DNA from: Saprospiraceae bacterium
GTDB lineage: Bacteria; Bacteroidota; Bacteroidia; Chitinophagales; Saprospiraceae
DNA length: 64,000 bases
Direction of reading: 5' to 3'
Assembly: GCA_015490715.1 (NCBI GenBank)
Contig: WFXH01000029.1
Location: 1 to 64,000 of the forward strand
Part shown: in pieces, positions 51,211 to 59,184 of the stretch
How the letters are laid out: the number at the start of each line of letters is the position of its first letter
Position numbering within the stretch: position 1 is the stretch's first letter
Made by a program: the position numbers and the translations under genes
The notes under the pieces: model-generated
Seen by the model: the letters and a program-made list of their open reading frames with translations, nothing else
What the model was told of the DNA's origin: nothing
The model's database searches: none

Positions 51211-51921
51211 TCAAGCGGGAGCGAGCTGCCACCGCTGCTGGAGATAGTAAAACAGCTTATAGAGGATGTAGATGTGTATAAAACCGAAGATCTCGAAGCC
51301 TATGAGGTACCAGGGCCATTCGCCAATCACGAGGGGATTGGCCGCAAGAGGGCGATGGCACAAGTACATGTAGTTGGCGTTGAGCAGGTAATTGATCGTT
51401 CCGACGGTGAGCATGATGACATTGCCCAAAATGAAGGCATAGAGCCAGCTGCGCGGACGTATCGGGCGCTTTTTGGCAAAGAAGAAGTACAGGGGATAGA
51501 CCACGATCGTTCCGTGTCCGAGATAGTAATCAATGACGTAATTGAGACCCTGGCCATCGGTGAGTTCGGGGGTGAGCAGGGCATGTATACCGCCCGGCAT
51601 GCCGAGGAGGAGGAGAAATTCGTAGACATTTTGGTTGAAGCGCAACAAGAGCCACATCAGTGCAAAGCGCGAAATGTCGCACATGTGCAGTGGCAGGGAA
51701 TGGCTTTCCGTCCAGCTGTGATTGGTGATATCGAGGTATTGGACGTAGACTTCGCGCAGTACGAGCAAGACAAATACCGTATAGTGGATAAAGCGCACTT
51801 TAGACGGCGCTTTTTTTTCGACTGTAAAGAGGAGTATTCCAAATAGGATGACGCTGATCAATCCCCAGGTCCATGTTTCACCGAGGATGGGGATGGGCAC
51901 ATGTCTGGACATTTCTTCCAT
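51211..51921 (-). CDS. YwaF/TIGR02206-like membrane protein
   Basis: About 236 residues from ATG 51921 (MEEMSRHVPIPILGETWTWG); an earlier in-frame start would overlap miaE. Seven or so hydrophobic segments. The conserved HSLPLHMCDISRFALMWL and ITNHSW stretches, and YYLGHGTIVVYPLYFF and NYLLNANYMYLC, match the TIGR02206/YwaF family of membrane proteins (TMEM164-like), whose role in bacteria is unknown. It is immediately downstream of miaE on the minus strand, separated by 11 bases. Confidence 0.8.
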   Translation of the reverse strand: MEEMSRHVPIPILGETWTWGLISVILFGILLFTVEKKAPSKVRFIHYTVFVLLVLREVYVQYLDITNHSWTESHSLPLHMCDISRFALMWLLLRFNQNVYEFLLLLGMPGGIHALLTPELTDGQGLNYVIDYYLGHGTIVVYPLYFFFAKKRPIRPRSWLYAFILGNVIMLTVGTINYLLNANYMYLCHRPLAANPLVIGEWPWYLIGFEIFGFIHIYILYKLFYYLQQRWQLAPA

Positions 51922-51932
51922 AACAGCAGAGA

Positions 51933-52532
51933 TTAATGTACGCGTGGGCGTGGCGGTAGAGCATCGATGATACGAGCTTCTTCTTCGATCCACCATTGGA
52001 GGCGCTTGCGAATGGCCTCGTCGTCAAAGTAATGGCGCAAGAGTTCGAGGAAGATCACTCCGTGATTTTGCTCTTCCCGCCAGAGTTTTTCGTAATATTT
52101 TTTGAGCTCTTCATCCTGGAGGTGTTCGGCGAGTTTTTTAAATCTCTCCACGCCACGCATTTCGACCAGGCTACAGATGATCATTAGGTCCATAAAGCGT
52201 TGGTCGCGACCGTGTCGGCAGCGCTGGTGGAGTTGTTGCATATAGGGATCCTTTTCGATCGTTGGGGGCAAGCGTATCCCACGCCGCTGTAGGAGCTCGA
52301 AGACGCTCTGAAAGTGCTCGAGCTCTTCGATCGCCGTCTCGACGAGCTCGGGAATGATCTCTACGCGGTCGGAAAACTTAGCTACAAGGCCCATCATCAT
52401 CCCTGCCGCCTTGCGCTCGCAATTGGCGTGATCGATTAAGAAGGCATCCAGATCAGCGAGCACCGCATCCACCCATTCGTCCTTCGTAGGACGCAAATCC
52501 TCTACCTTGAGCCAGTTGTTTTGCTCCGCCAT
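51933..52532 (-). CDS. miaE: tRNA 2-methylthio-N6-isopentenyladenosine hydroxylase MiaE
   Basis: 199 residues in a ferritin-like di-iron helix bundle. Carboxylate and histidine ligands are visible in CERKAAGMM, ETAIEELEHFQ, and REEQNHGVIF. MiaE hydroxylates ms2i6A at position 37 of tRNAs and requires oxygen, so the organism is likely to face oxygen. miaA/miaB are not in this window. Confidence 0.92.
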   Translation of the reverse strand: MAEQNNWLKVEDLRPTKDEWVDAVLADLDAFLIDHANCERKAAGMMMGLVAKFSDRVEIIPELVETAIEELEHFQSVFELLQRRGIRLPPTIEKDPYMQQLHQRCRHGRDQRFMDLMIICSLVEMRGVERFKKLAEHLQDEELKKYYEKLWREEQNHGVIFLELLRHYFDDEAIRKRLQWWIEEEARIIDALPPRPRVH

Positions 52533-52544
52533 AGCACAAGACTT

Positions 52545-52676
52545 TTATCCCCGCACAAAGACCCACCAGATAAAGAGCAGCAATAGGATCGTGATGATGA
52601 TGAGTATTTTAAAAAACTGGCGTTCCTGCTTGCGCAGTGCTTTTTCCCTTTGTGCTTTTTTCTTCTTGAGGCGCAT
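52545..52676 (-). CDS. Small membrane protein of 43 residues
   Basis: ATG 52676 starts a 43-codon frame ending TAA at 52545-52547. The product begins MRLKKKKAQREKALRKQER, strongly basic, followed by one hydrophobic helix (ILIIITILLLLFIWWVFV) and a short tail RG. This positive-inside layout, in the gap between miaE and the EEP lipoprotein gene, strongly suggests a translated membrane peptide. No family is recognised; small basic single-helix proteins are known in Bacteroidota but poorly studied. Confidence 0.65.
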   Translation of the reverse strand: MRLKKKKAQREKALRKQERQFFKILIIITILLLLFIWWVFVRG

Positions 52677-52761
52677 GTGCTTAGGCTTTATTCGGCGCTT
52701 AAGTTAGGAATTTTTGCCGAAAAGGGCAGCTACATGGTACATCTACTGTTTTATCCCTCCC

Positions 52762-53835
52762 CTACTCTGGTCGTCGCACCACGATGTAAACGGGAAAGTG
52801 ATCGCTATAGCCTCCGAGATAGGTATCGCCCGCATACGTCCGAAGCGGGTATCCCTTGTATTGGCCATAAGGAGTAGTGCTATAGGTGGGGCGAAATATC
52901 TTAAATTCGACAAAACGCCATCCCTTATTTCCCTCCAACCAAGCACGCGATAGGATGATCTGATCAAACAAGCTCCACGCATCGCGATAGGCCAAGGAGC
53001 CCACTCCCTTTTGATAGAGGGAAACAGCGGGATTAAAGAGTGCTGACGGGACTTGATCGGTCGTATCTCCTTTAGCTTTTAACATCTCTGCGATACTCTT
53101 GTCGACGGGCTCGTCGTTGAAATCTCCCATGATGACGATACGTGCCGTGGGATGCAGCACGAAAATCGAATCGACCACCCTGCGCACGACCTGTGCCGCT
53201 TGGATGCGCTTCCATTCCGAAGCTTCCCGCCCTCCTCTTCGTGACGGCCAGTGGTTGACCATCACAAAGATGGTATCGCCATCGAGCACCCCTTTGACTT
53301 CCATGATGTCTCGCGTCGGTCGCACTGTTTCCCCTTCACGCGATAGAGCCACGCGATGCATACGCACATCCAAAGGCTGGAAGTGACCGGGATGATACAA
53401 AAGTGCCACATCCACTCCGCGCTGATCCGGCGAGTTGCGGTGTATAAAACGGTACTGCAGCTTCTTGTCGGAAAGGCCCCTGATCAGGTCGCGCAAGACC
53501 TCCCGATTTTCCACTTCCGCCACTCCGAGCAAAGCCAGAGGCCCCCTACCCCGCTTTGCCATATCGGCGATGACGCGCACAAGATGGGCTACTTTTTGCT
53601 CGTAGACATCGCCATCGTATCGCTTTTCCCCCGCTGGGGTAAACTCCTCGTCAAAGACCTCGGGATCGTCAATGGTATCAAAGAGGTTTTCCACATTGTA
53701 AAAACCTATGGAGACATAGCTGTACGCTCTATTCCTCGAATCATCCTGCAAATACTCTCGATGTCGCGGATCACAGGCAATGAGCATTCCCACAAGGACA
53801 ACGACAAGCCCACACCACCGCGCCGCTATTTCCAT
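52762..53835 (-). CDS. Endonuclease/exonuclease/phosphatase-family lipoprotein
   Basis: 357 residues with a signal peptide and lipobox (GMLIAC). The EEP signature blocks are GFYNVENLFD (Glu metal ligand), VMVNHWPSR, IVIMGDFNDEP, and GYSDHFPVYIVV at the C-terminus, with the catalytic SDH. Homologues are annotated as exported nucleases or phosphatases. The lipid anchor implies action outside the cytoplasm, for instance on extracellular DNA or phosphoesters; substrate unknown. Confidence 0.9.
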   Translation of the reverse strand: MEIAARWCGLVVVLVGMLIACDPRHREYLQDDSRNRAYSYVSIGFYNVENLFDTIDDPEVFDEEFTPAGEKRYDGDVYEQKVAHLVRVIADMAKRGRGPLALLGVAEVENREVLRDLIRGLSDKKLQYRFIHRNSPDQRGVDVALLYHPGHFQPLDVRMHRVALSREGETVRPTRDIMEVKGVLDGDTIFVMVNHWPSRRGGREASEWKRIQAAQVVRRVVDSIFVLHPTARIVIMGDFNDEPVDKSIAEMLKAKGDTTDQVPSALFNPAVSLYQKGVGSLAYRDAWSLFDQIILSRAWLEGNKGWRFVEFKIFRPTYSTTPYGQYKGYPLRTYAGDTYLGGYSDHFPVYIVVRRPE

Positions 53836-53851
53836 ATACCTCGATGCGCTT

Positions 53852-56359
53852 TTACCATTTCACAAATTTAAGAACTCCCGAAGTATTGTCATTCGTATGA
53901 AATTGTACGACATACGCCCCTGCGGGAAGGGAGGACACCGAAACAGGCGCATTGGCCATACTGGTCCCTTTCATCACGAGGTCACCGTGCTGGTTGTAGA
54001 TCCCATATACGATCGGTTGTGATAGAGGAGATGTACCCTCAGGCAAACGGAAAAGGAATACATCCCGTACGGGGTTGGGGAAAAGTTGAATCTGTAGCAT
54101 TCTACGCCCCCTTTGATCGGCGACGGCAGTTGCTGTCGAAATCTGTCCTGTCCACACTCCTCGACCATGTGTAAAGGCGTACAAGCGACTGTCGGTGGGC
54201 CGTATTTTTACCGTAAAGACGGGTACTCTCGGGACAGTTGGATCCTTATGCCATACCTCCCCTTCGTCGTACGAGAGGAAAAGACCGTAATCCGTACCCA
54301 GGGCAATGAGCTCAGGGTACTGAGGAGCCACTGCTATGGAATTGATCGGCAGATACTTCGGCAGGTTGGACGAGATGTCTATCCACTCTGCATGATCCGA
54401 CCAGATGTTTTCCACCCGCCAGATGCGTGAGTCATTGTCGTAGTTGGACATCCCCACATACAACACGTCGGGGTTGGTGGGATGCTGGACGATCGTGCGT
54501 ATGAAATCGTTCTTGAGGTGCTCGGGCGCCTGTTCGTCAAGTGGGACATTCTCGATCACTGACGTACCGTCCCAGACCAGTCGCCGCAATTCCCCCTTCT
54601 TGCCTCCAATGAAAAATACGCGCCATTGCGGTACATCGGGATGTGGAAGGATGATCGCCGCATAGGGCTGTGTGAACTCCTCTGTCACGACTGTCCACTT
54701 CTGGCCGCGATTTTCAGTGTAGTAGACGCGATCCTTTTTCATGAGCAAAATGTGCCGAAAATCCTCGGGGTCGATGTAAAAGGGGGTGATAAAATAGTTT
54801 TTACCCTCCCCCTCAATGGTCTTTGCAATGCGCTGCGCTTGAGAAGTGTTCAGGTCTTTGACATAATAGAGCACGTTGCGCTGAATAGAGAGGTATAGCT
54901 CCCGATCGTTGTCTTTGTTGACATAGCAAAAGCCTCCATCTCCTCCCCATATTCTTCGAAAGACATCGTTATCCATCTTACCGAGTAAAGTGCCGTTGTC
55001 TTGTGTGCCACCGATGACTTGATCGGAGTACATGAAATAATCTCCCGTATAAAATTGTGTGATGTTGAGCCCATCACTAAAGGGGCCCAGATAGATGACG
55101 CTATCGTCTTCGATGATATATTCATAAATGCCCCCGTCATTCGTCAGATAAAACGCCTCAGGGTCGTGGGGATCGAAGAGGATGTAGTGTTGATCGACAT
55201 GCCCTATGCGCATTAGCTTCCAAGTGTTTCCTCCGTCGTTGGAATACGCAGCACCTATGCTTCCGACGACGACGAAGTCGGGATTGTCGGGATGGACCTG
55301 AATGCACATGGTGTACCAGGCGTACGCACTGGCCATGTGGGGTTTGGTGGTCTCCTTCCAGGTCTTGCCGCCATCGCGACTGGCAAAGACACCGTATATT
55401 CCCCTCTCTCCTGCCTTACGATCTTCGGCAATAGCGTACATCACCATGGGATTACTCTCACAGATCGACAGGTCAATGCGCCGAATCGGCAGGTCGGCCT
55501 CAGGTGCAAAGGGGAGAAATTCGGTAGCGTCCAAGTTGGACTCGTGCAGCCGATAGATGCCCTTGCCGCGGATGGCCACGTACACCAGTGAGTCGCGCGT
55601 CACCTCGATATCCGTACATTCGTCATAGAGAATCTTTTGAAAGGTCTCTCCCGCATCGTGCGAGACGTAAAGGCCGTTTTTAGAAGCTACGTACAGGGTA
55701 TGCGTATCGGTACGCGAGCACACGACGCGCCAGCAGAGGTAGAGATCATTGATCTGCGAGCCCGGCAGGAGCTCGAAGGTGCGTCCGCCATCGGTACTCT
55801 TTAAGATACCCTCACCTTCGATTCGGGCAGAGTTTCCCGTCACCTCTCCCGTGGCTGCGTACAACACCTCGGGCTGAAAGGGATTCTGGGCAAGGAAGCT
55901 CACCGCCGGCGTCTCGCCGTTATCGTCAATAGGTATCCATTGATGGACTACATAATCATAGCGCCATATGCCCCCCGAAATGCCGGCAGTGACGAAATTG
56001 TCGGGATCGGTCACATCGACGACCAATCCACGCACGCGACCATGAATATTCGACGGCCCCATTTCCTGTACGTCAACGAGTCGATACTCACTGCGCAATT
56101 CGATGTCGCGCATCCGCTCCTCCCACCTTCGAAAATACCTTCGTATGCCCATCGGCATATTGGGATCGCTGATGTATTTGAATGTCTTCAAGTCATCTTC
56201 CCAGCCGGGATGGTCACCCTGCGACTCGACGGCTTGCCAATCACTCTCGCCTCCCTCGGGGATATCTTCCCCGCATTGGGTCATCAAGAGCAAAGCCGTA
56301 ACCGACGAAAATACCAAGCCGAACAGGATAAAAACCAGATATCTATAGGACTTGCGCAT
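53852..56359 (-). CDS. T9SS cargo with BNR/sortilin-like beta-propeller
   Basis: 835 residues, starting with a hydrophobic segment (LVFILFGLVFSSVTALLLMTQC, possibly a lipobox). It contains many BNR/Asp-box-like repeats (STDGGRTFELL, SHDAGETFQKI, SRDGGKTWKE, SNDGGNTWKLM, YTENRGQKWTVV, SYDEGEVWHKD), as in sortilin/VPS10 and exosialidase-like propellers. The end (LQIQLFPNPVRDVFLFRLPE ... LPAGAYVVQFHTNDNTSGVLKFVKW) is a type A T9SS domain. It should be secreted through the Por/Gld system and may bind or cleave glycans or proteins. The lipobox-like cysteine is unusual for a cargo. Confidence 0.88.
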   Translation of the reverse strand: MRKSYRYLVFILFGLVFSSVTALLLMTQCGEDIPEGGESDWQAVESQGDHPGWEDDLKTFKYISDPNMPMGIRRYFRRWEERMRDIELRSEYRLVDVQEMGPSNIHGRVRGLVVDVTDPDNFVTAGISGGIWRYDYVVHQWIPIDDNGETPAVSFLAQNPFQPEVLYAATGEVTGNSARIEGEGILKSTDGGRTFELLPGSQINDLYLCWRVVCSRTDTHTLYVASKNGLYVSHDAGETFQKILYDECTDIEVTRDSLVYVAIRGKGIYRLHESNLDATEFLPFAPEADLPIRRIDLSICESNPMVMYAIAEDRKAGERGIYGVFASRDGGKTWKETTKPHMASAYAWYTMCIQVHPDNPDFVVVGSIGAAYSNDGGNTWKLMRIGHVDQHYILFDPHDPEAFYLTNDGGIYEYIIEDDSVIYLGPFSDGLNITQFYTGDYFMYSDQVIGGTQDNGTLLGKMDNDVFRRIWGGDGGFCYVNKDNDRELYLSIQRNVLYYVKDLNTSQAQRIAKTIEGEGKNYFITPFYIDPEDFRHILLMKKDRVYYTENRGQKWTVVTEEFTQPYAAIILPHPDVPQWRVFFIGGKKGELRRLVWDGTSVIENVPLDEQAPEHLKNDFIRTIVQHPTNPDVLYVGMSNYDNDSRIWRVENIWSDHAEWIDISSNLPKYLPINSIAVAPQYPELIALGTDYGLFLSYDEGEVWHKDPTVPRVPVFTVKIRPTDSRLYAFTHGRGVWTGQISTATAVADQRGRRMLQIQLFPNPVRDVFLFRLPEGTSPLSQPIVYGIYNQHGDLVMKGTSMANAPVSVSSLPAGAYVVQFHTNDNTSGVLKFVKW

Positions 56360-56374
56360 AACTCAACGATTTTA

Positions 56375-56866
56375 TTAGATGAGTTCAACACCAAAAGGTC
56401 TATCGAGCTGCACTTGAATGTGATCTTGGACAGTGGTAGCCAGCGATAGTCCCACATAATCGGGCTGGACGGGAAAGGACTTGTGTTTGCGATCGACCAA
56501 CACGGCCGTCTGTACCGATGCGGGGAGGGTCTCCATCAATGGTTTCATGGCGTAAAAGAGCGTCCGCCCCGTATTGGCCACATCGTCGATGACGACGATC
56601 GATCGGCCGCGCAGCTGGCTCGTCGCGATGCCTTCGATGCGAATAGGATCGACATCCGGCGCAGCGGGGTTTAATCGCAAGCGAAATAAACGAACCAACC
56701 ACGGAACAATGCGCTCTAATTCACCGAGCAAAAGCTCCGCAAAGCGATAGCCGTTGTTGTTGATACCCAGGAGGATCAACTCATCGACATCGTAATTGTG
56801 CTCGTAAATCTGATAAGCCATTCTGCGAATCTTCTGCTCTACGGCAGGGGCATCGAGTACCTTCAT
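56375..56866 (-). CDS. Phosphoribosyltransferase-domain protein
   Basis: About 163 residues from ATG 56866 (MKVLDAPAVEQKIRRMAYQIYEHN). The PRPP-binding loop RSIVVIDDVANTGRTLFYAM is a type I PRTase signature as in PyrR and Hpt, and LILLGINNNGYRFAELL is the typical early strand. Whether it is an enzyme for a base (Hpt/Upp-like) or a PyrR-like regulator cannot be decided. It is divergent from the Fe-S gene. Confidence 0.85.
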   Translation of the reverse strand: MKVLDAPAVEQKIRRMAYQIYEHNYDVDELILLGINNNGYRFAELLLGELERIVPWLVRLFRLRLNPAAPDVDPIRIEGIATSQLRGRSIVVIDDVANTGRTLFYAMKPLMETLPASVQTAVLVDRKHKSFPVQPDYVGLSLATTVQDHIQVQLDRPFGVELI

Positions 56867-56933
56867 GGATGAAAAAAATTTTAGTAAACTTGCATGGATT
56901 TCACACATCTCAGGTAAAGGTACAAAAACGCTT

Positions 56934-58241
56934 ATGATATCTGCATTCCTGCTTGAGCGCATCGTCTTCATCCTCCTCACCATAACGGTTAGTGTATTGG
57001 CCTACCGCCTTTACATACGTATTTTCCATGCTATACGGTTGGGCAAACCCTTGGGAAAAATAGACCGCAAAGACGATCGCTGGAAGCGGGTATTGCTCTA
57101 CGCCTTTGGCCAGCGCAAGATGTTTGATCGTCCCTTGGCGGGATTGATGCACTTGTTTATCTACACGGCTTTTTTACTCACCCAGGTTGAGCTCATTGAG
57201 ATGATGATCGATGGCATACTGGGTACGCATCGCATCTTGATGCCCTATACAGGTGTGTTTTATGTCTTTATTGTGGGCAGTGTGGAGCTGCTTTCGGTCT
57301 TGGCCTTGGTGGCGACGACAGTCTTTTTACTGCGGCGTAATGTGCTCAAATTGCCGCGTTTTGCACATGAAGATTTGCGCGGATGGCCTTTTCTCGATGC
57401 CAATCTCATCCTCGTCGGCGAGATATTGCTCATCATCGGCCTACTGATGATGAACGGGGCCGATAGCCTATACCTTAGCGACATGCCTTCGCTGCCTCTC
57501 TCCAGCTGGCTCGGGCCACTTTTATGGGGAGGGCTCTCGGAGAGTGGGCTACACATCGTGAGCAAGGCGGGTTGGTGGCTGCATATGCTCGTCGTCTACG
57601 GTTTTATACTGTACATCCCCTTTTCCAAGCACTTGCACATTTTCTTAGCCTTTCCCAATGCGTATTATGCGCCCCTTCCACCCAAGGCCAAGATGAGCCA
57701 CATGCCCGAGGTGACGCGTGAAATACGGGCAATGTTTGAGCCCACCGCTGCGGATCAAGCCGCAGTGTCGGAAGAGGAACTGCCCGAGTTTGGAGCCAAA
57801 GATGTCACCGACTTAGACCGAGGGAGCCTGCTCGCCGCCTTTACCTGCACGGAATGCGGACGCTGCACCGACTCTTGCCCTGCCAACATCACTGGCAAAA
57901 AACTCTCTCCGCGCAAGATAATGATGGCTGTACGCGACAGGGCCGAGGAAGTCATCCGCACTCAAAGCCTTGCTGAAAAAGGCCCCTCCGACGGCAAGAC
58001 GCTCTTTGACTACATCAGCGACGAGGAGATCTTTGCCTGCACCACCTGCATGGCATGCGTGGAGGCATGCCCTGTACTCATCCATCCGCTGAAGATCATC
58101 TACGAGCTGCGCCGTTACAAGATTTTGACACAGGCGCAAGGCCCCTCGGAATGGATACCGATGTTTACCAGCCTCGAAAACAGCGGCAGTGTCTGGCAGG
58201 TGCAGATGCGCCGTACCGACTGGACGGGTACGGGAAATTGA
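56934..58241 (+). CDS. Membrane-bound 4Fe-4S oxidoreductase (HdrE/D-like fusion)
   Basis: About 435 residues from ATG 56934 (MISAFLLERIVFILLTITV). The first half has five or six transmembrane segments with histidines suitable for b-type heme (NarI/HdrE-like), e.g. MHLFIYTAFLL and WWLHMLVVYGF. The second half has two 4Fe-4S binding motifs, CTECGRCTDSCP and CTTCMACVEACP. Such proteins pass electrons between quinone and a partner; usually a CCG-domain subunit is encoded next to it, but none is here. A TAAACTTG box (one base off) is at 56885-56892. Confidence 0.87.
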   Translation: MISAFLLERIVFILLTITVSVLAYRLYIRIFHAIRLGKPLGKIDRKDDRWKRVLLYAFGQRKMFDRPLAGLMHLFIYTAFLLTQVELIEMMIDGILGTHRILMPYTGVFYVFIVGSVELLSVLALVATTVFLLRRNVLKLPRFAHEDLRGWPFLDANLILVGEILLIIGLLMMNGADSLYLSDMPSLPLSSWLGPLLWGGLSESGLHIVSKAGWWLHMLVVYGFILYIPFSKHLHIFLAFPNAYYAPLPPKAKMSHMPEVTREIRAMFEPTAADQAAVSEEELPEFGAKDVTDLDRGSLLAAFTCTECGRCTDSCPANITGKKLSPRKIMMAVRDRAEEVIRTQSLAEKGPSDGKTLFDYISDEEIFACTTCMACVEACPVLIHPLKIIYELRRYKILTQAQGPSEWIPMFTSLENSGSVWQVQMRRTDWTGTGN

Positions 58242-58278
58242 GAGGGGCTTACCGGAGACTGGAGCATTCCCCCCTCTC
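58240..58278. terminator. Hairpin between convergent genes
   Basis: GAGAGGGG (58240-58247) is complementary to CCCCTCTC (58271-58278) over 8 bp, spanning the short gap between the stop codons of the Fe-S gene and the ZIP gene. There is no long T-tract, so termination efficiency is uncertain. Confidence 0.4.
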
Positions 58279-59098
58279 ACCCCAGTGCTACGTCGAGGAT
58301 CATCATGACCACAAAGCCTGCGATAAAGCCCAGCGTTGCCAGGTCCGTGTAGCGGTCTTGCTGTGTCTCTGGTACGACCTCTTCGATGACGACGTAGATC
58401 ATCGCTCCCGCGGCAAAGGCCAGGGCATAAGGCAGTACCGACACAAATTGCAGCACAAAAGCCGCCCCCAGCACCGCCGCCAACGGCTCCACAATGGCCG
58501 ACATTTGACCGTAATGGAAGGCCTTCCATCGCGATAAGCCAAAGCGGCGCAGAGGCATGGCTATAGCAATGCCCTCCGGCAAATTTTGCAAGCCTATACC
58601 AATAGCAAGCGCCACGGCTTGCCCCAAATTCGTCCCATCCAAATGGAGGGCAGCACCGCCAAACAACACCCCTACCGCCATCCCCTCAGGAATATTGTGT
58701 AAAGTGATGGCCAACACCAGCAAGACCGTCCGATGCAGGGAGGTCGGAATCCCCTCGGCCTGCTTGAAATTGATATGTATGTGTGGTAAAAACTTGTCTA
58801 ATACATAGATAAACAGCGCACCGAGGACGAAACCCACTGAGGCGGGCAACCACTTTGGTACATGTAGCTCCTCAGACATCGCGATCGCTGGCGCCAATAG
58901 CGACCAATAACTGGCCGCAATCATCACCCCTCCCGTAAACCCCAACATCATATCCAGCCACTTGCGGTGCAAATCTCGCACCAGGAAGACCAGCGACGCC
59001 CCAACCGCCGTCATCCCCCACGTAAATAGCGTGCCTACAAGCGCCTGTAACACCGGCGAGTCCAACGACTGAAAGAAGTCCATGATCACATTCAACAT
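58277..59098 (-). CDS. ZIP family metal transporter (GufA-like)
   Basis: About 273 residues from ATG 59098 (MLNVIMDFFQSLDSP); further ATGs upstream and at 59083 are possible. Eight hydrophobic segments. The metal-path motif LHNIPEGMAVG and, in the next helix, LQNLPEGIAIAMPL match ZIP transporters of the GufA branch, which take up zinc or other divalent cations. A recurring-motif copy (TTGTATAAAATGGTGCGC on the minus strand) ends directly before the start, preceded by TACCATTG, one base off the -7 consensus. A palindrome ACTTTAAAGT is at 59154-59163. Confidence 0.92.
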   Translation of the reverse strand: MLNVIMDFFQSLDSPVLQALVGTLFTWGMTAVGASLVFLVRDLHRKWLDMMLGFTGGVMIAASYWSLLAPAIAMSEELHVPKWLPASVGFVLGALFIYVLDKFLPHIHINFKQAEGIPTSLHRTVLLVLAITLHNIPEGMAVGVLFGGAALHLDGTNLGQAVALAIGIGLQNLPEGIAIAMPLRRFGLSRWKAFHYGQMSAIVEPLAAVLGAAFVLQFVSVLPYALAFAAGAMIYVVIEEVVPETQQDRYTDLATLGFIAGFVVMMILDVALG

Positions 59099-59184
59099 GC
59101 GCACCATTTTATACAATGGTAACAGCTCATCCTCAGTTTAGTTGAAAAATACTACTTTAAAGTCCAACCTTCGTGCGTGCGCTC

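Noticed and set aside
51100-51846. Plus-strand frame of 248 codons over the YwaF-like gene
   Set aside because: It is the mirror of a membrane protein gene with a clear family match, and its translation looks like antisense of coding DNA.
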